Shown piece by piece: positions 62,763-64,000 of a DNA stretch of 64,000 bases. The notes below the pieces were generated by a model. That model saw only the letters and a program-made list of their open reading frames with translations, searched no databases and was not told where the DNA came from. Location: contig NZ_FTNQ01000001.1 of assembly GCF_900156455.1 (NCBI RefSeq), forward strand, positions 992,001-1,056,000. Direction: 5' to 3'. The stretch is from Microbacterium sp. RURRCA19A. Its GTDB lineage: Bacteria > Actinomycetota > Actinomycetes > Actinomycetales > Microbacteriaceae. The position numbers and the translations under genes are program-made. Position 1 is the first letter of the stretch. Every line of letters begins with the position of its first letter.

Positions 62763-64000
62763 ATGCGAAAGCCGAAGACGGCTGCGGTCATGGCGGGCCT
62801 GGCGGTCGCGGCGGCGTCCGTCCTCGGTCTGGCGGCGCCGGCGTGGGCCGTGCCTCCCCCGCCGCTGGGCTCGAGCTATGTGCTCGACCAGGCCGACGTG
62901 CTGACCAACGCGCAAGAGGCCGAGGTGCAGTCCCGGATGCTCCGCCTGTCGGAACAGACCGGGCTCGACCTGTGGGTCGTCTTCGTCGACGACTTCAGCG
63001 AGCCGAGCTCCGCCGCGGACTGGGCCAACGAGACCGCCAACCGCAACAGTCTCGGCCCGCACCAGTACCTCCTCGCGGTGTCGGTCGACGGGCGCGCGTA
63101 CTACCTTTCGGGCGACGTCGACGACGGTGCGCTGACCGCGGATCAGCTCGCCGCGATCGAGCAGGAGCGGGTGCAACCCGCCCTGTCGGCCGGCGACTAC
63201 GCCGGGGCCGCGGATGCGGCGGCGACGGGGATCACCGCCGCGGCGCGCGCCGCCCAGCCCGCCCCGCCACGCGAGCCGGCCGGCGCCGGACCGGACGTGG
63301 CCCTCATCGCGCTCGTCGTGTTCCTCGTGCTCGCGCTCGGCGGCGGTCTGCTGTGGCTGTGGCTGCGCCGTCGACGCGGCGCCGCCGCGGGCGCACCGGC
63401 ACCGGACGAGAGCATCGACGACCTCTCCCGCCGCGCCGGGTCCGCGCTCGTCGCCACCGACGACGCGATCAAGACCAGTGAGCAGGAACTCGGCTTCGCG
63501 CGCGCGCAGTTCGGCGACGAGACCGCCGCTCCGTTCGCCGAGGCGCTCGCTCAGGCCAAGACCGACCTCGACCGGGCCTTCACCATCTCGCAGCAGCTCG
63601 ATGACGACGTTCCCGAGACCGATGAGCAGCGGCGGGCCGGCTACGCCGAGATCCTGCGTCTGTGCGCGTCGGCGGACGAATCGTTGGATGCCAAGGCGGC
63701 CGCGTTCGACCAGCTCCGCGCGCTCGAGTCCGATGCGCCCGCGGCAGTGGCCCGAGCTCGCGAGCGGCACACCGCCGCGACCGGAGCGCTGGAGGGGACT
63801 GACCGCGATCTCGCCTCTCTCCGCGAGCGCTACACCGACGAGGCCCTCGCCCCCGTGGCCGACAACCCGGCGCAGGCCCGCGACCGGCTGGACCTCGCCG
63901 CACGGCAGTTCTCGGCGGCCGATCAGGCGATCGCCGCCGGCGCCTCGGGCGAAGCCGCCGTCGCGATCCGTGCCGGCGAAGCCGCGGTCGCGCAGGCCGA
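62763..64000 (+). CDS. TPM-domain membrane protein, cut by the right edge
   Basis: At least 412 residues; the reading frame is open to the end of the window. A signal peptide ends at AAPAWA near residue 29. The TPM domain (about 35-165) begins SSYVLDQADVLTN and includes LDLWVVFVDDF. One membrane helix follows (about 182-203, VALIALVVFLVLALGGGLLW), then RRRRG and a long charged, Ala-rich cytosolic coiled-coil region with no end in view. TPM proteins are linked to envelope or photosystem maintenance and sometimes have phosphatase activity. AAGGGGA lies 5 nt before the ATG. Confidence 0.85.
   Translation, partial: MRKPKTAAVMAGLAVAAASVLGLAAPAWAVPPPPLGSSYVLDQADVLTNAQEAEVQSRMLRLSEQTGLDLWVVFVDDFSEPSSAADWANETANRNSLGPHQYLLAVSVDGRAYYLSGDVDDGALTADQLAAIEQERVQPALSAGDYAGAADAAATGITAAARAAQPAPPREPAGAGPDVALIALVVFLVLALGGGLLWLWLRRRRGAAAGAPAPDESIDDLSRRAGSALVATDDAIKTSEQELGFARAQFGDETAAPFAEALAQAKTDLDRAFTISQQLDDDVPETDEQRRAGYAEILRLCASADESLDAKAAAFDQLRALESDAPAAVARARERHTAATGALEGTDRDLASLRERYTDEALAPVADNPAQARDRLDLAARQFSAADQAIAAGASGEAAVAIRAGEAAVAQA

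Overview
The window is high-GC actinobacterial chromosome. Gene order (argS-lysA-hom-thrC-thrB-rho-prfA, then prmC-sua5-wecA-atpIBEFHAGDC), an 85-residue AtpC, PTS-linked dihydroxyacetone kinase next to glpD-glpF-glpK, and many TANNNT promoters placed 6-7 nt before the start codon all suggest Microbacteriaceae, most likely Microbacterium. The genus is inferred from protein character and synteny; no database search was run. There is no prophage, insertion sequence or CRISPR array. The sequence is mostly core housekeeping DNA with small accessory patches.

Layout. 0-4.9 kb: the start of the RseP-type protease gene, an isolated MurE-like ligase on the opposite strand, dxr, an FKBP lipoprotein and a PlsC acyltransferase. 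5.0-12.6 kb: a three-carbon island. DhaK-DhaL-DhaM phosphorylate dihydroxyacetone with PTS phosphate, a SorC-type regulator follows, and GlpD, GlpF and GlpK take up and oxidise glycerol. A 39-bp palindrome between the regulator and glpD is the likely operator. 12.7-18.9 kb: single genes (OsmC, asparaginase, APC permease, PP2C phosphatase, a DUF5684-type membrane protein, YaaA). 18.9-29.3 kb: ATP synthase with atpI, WecA/TagO-type transferase, Sua5 and PrmC, all on the minus strand. 29.4-34.0 kb: a patch that separates prmC from prfA, holding cysK-cysE, a holin-like membrane protein, an amidase and a DUF559 nuclease-like gene bracketed by two inverted-repeat elements. 34.0-44.7 kb: prfA, rho, thrB, thrC, hom, lysA, a DUF2993 lipid-binding protein and argS, largely one co-directional block with overlapping start and stop codons.

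44.7-47.5 kb is a tightly coupled Ser/Thr kinase, lipoprotein and transglutaminase-like module. A tRNA-Arg(CCG) gene and small acidic proteins follow. 48.6-64 kb holds mostly envelope and stress genes: an MprF-like lysyl-lipid synthase, a MarR regulator that shares a divergent promoter with three small unknown genes, a phytoene-desaturase-like oxidoreductase coupled to an SRPBCC protein, a GAF-histidine kinase, a PIG-V-like mannosyltransferase, a SugE-type SMR exporter, a CPBP-like membrane protein coupled to trmB, DUF3097, and a TPM-domain protein cut by the right edge.

The most unusual structure is the DUF559 gene at 32885-33832. Four copies of one ~24-bp half-site are arranged as two inverted pairs, one overlapping its stop codon and one upstream of its start. 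This resembles the REPIN-plus-nuclease layout of RAYT transposases but with an unrelated nuclease fold. Other points worth a second look are a Rho protein without a recognisable Rho_N domain, the leaderless promoter set, the kinase-lipoprotein-transglutaminase module, and the shared-minus-35 MarR promoter.
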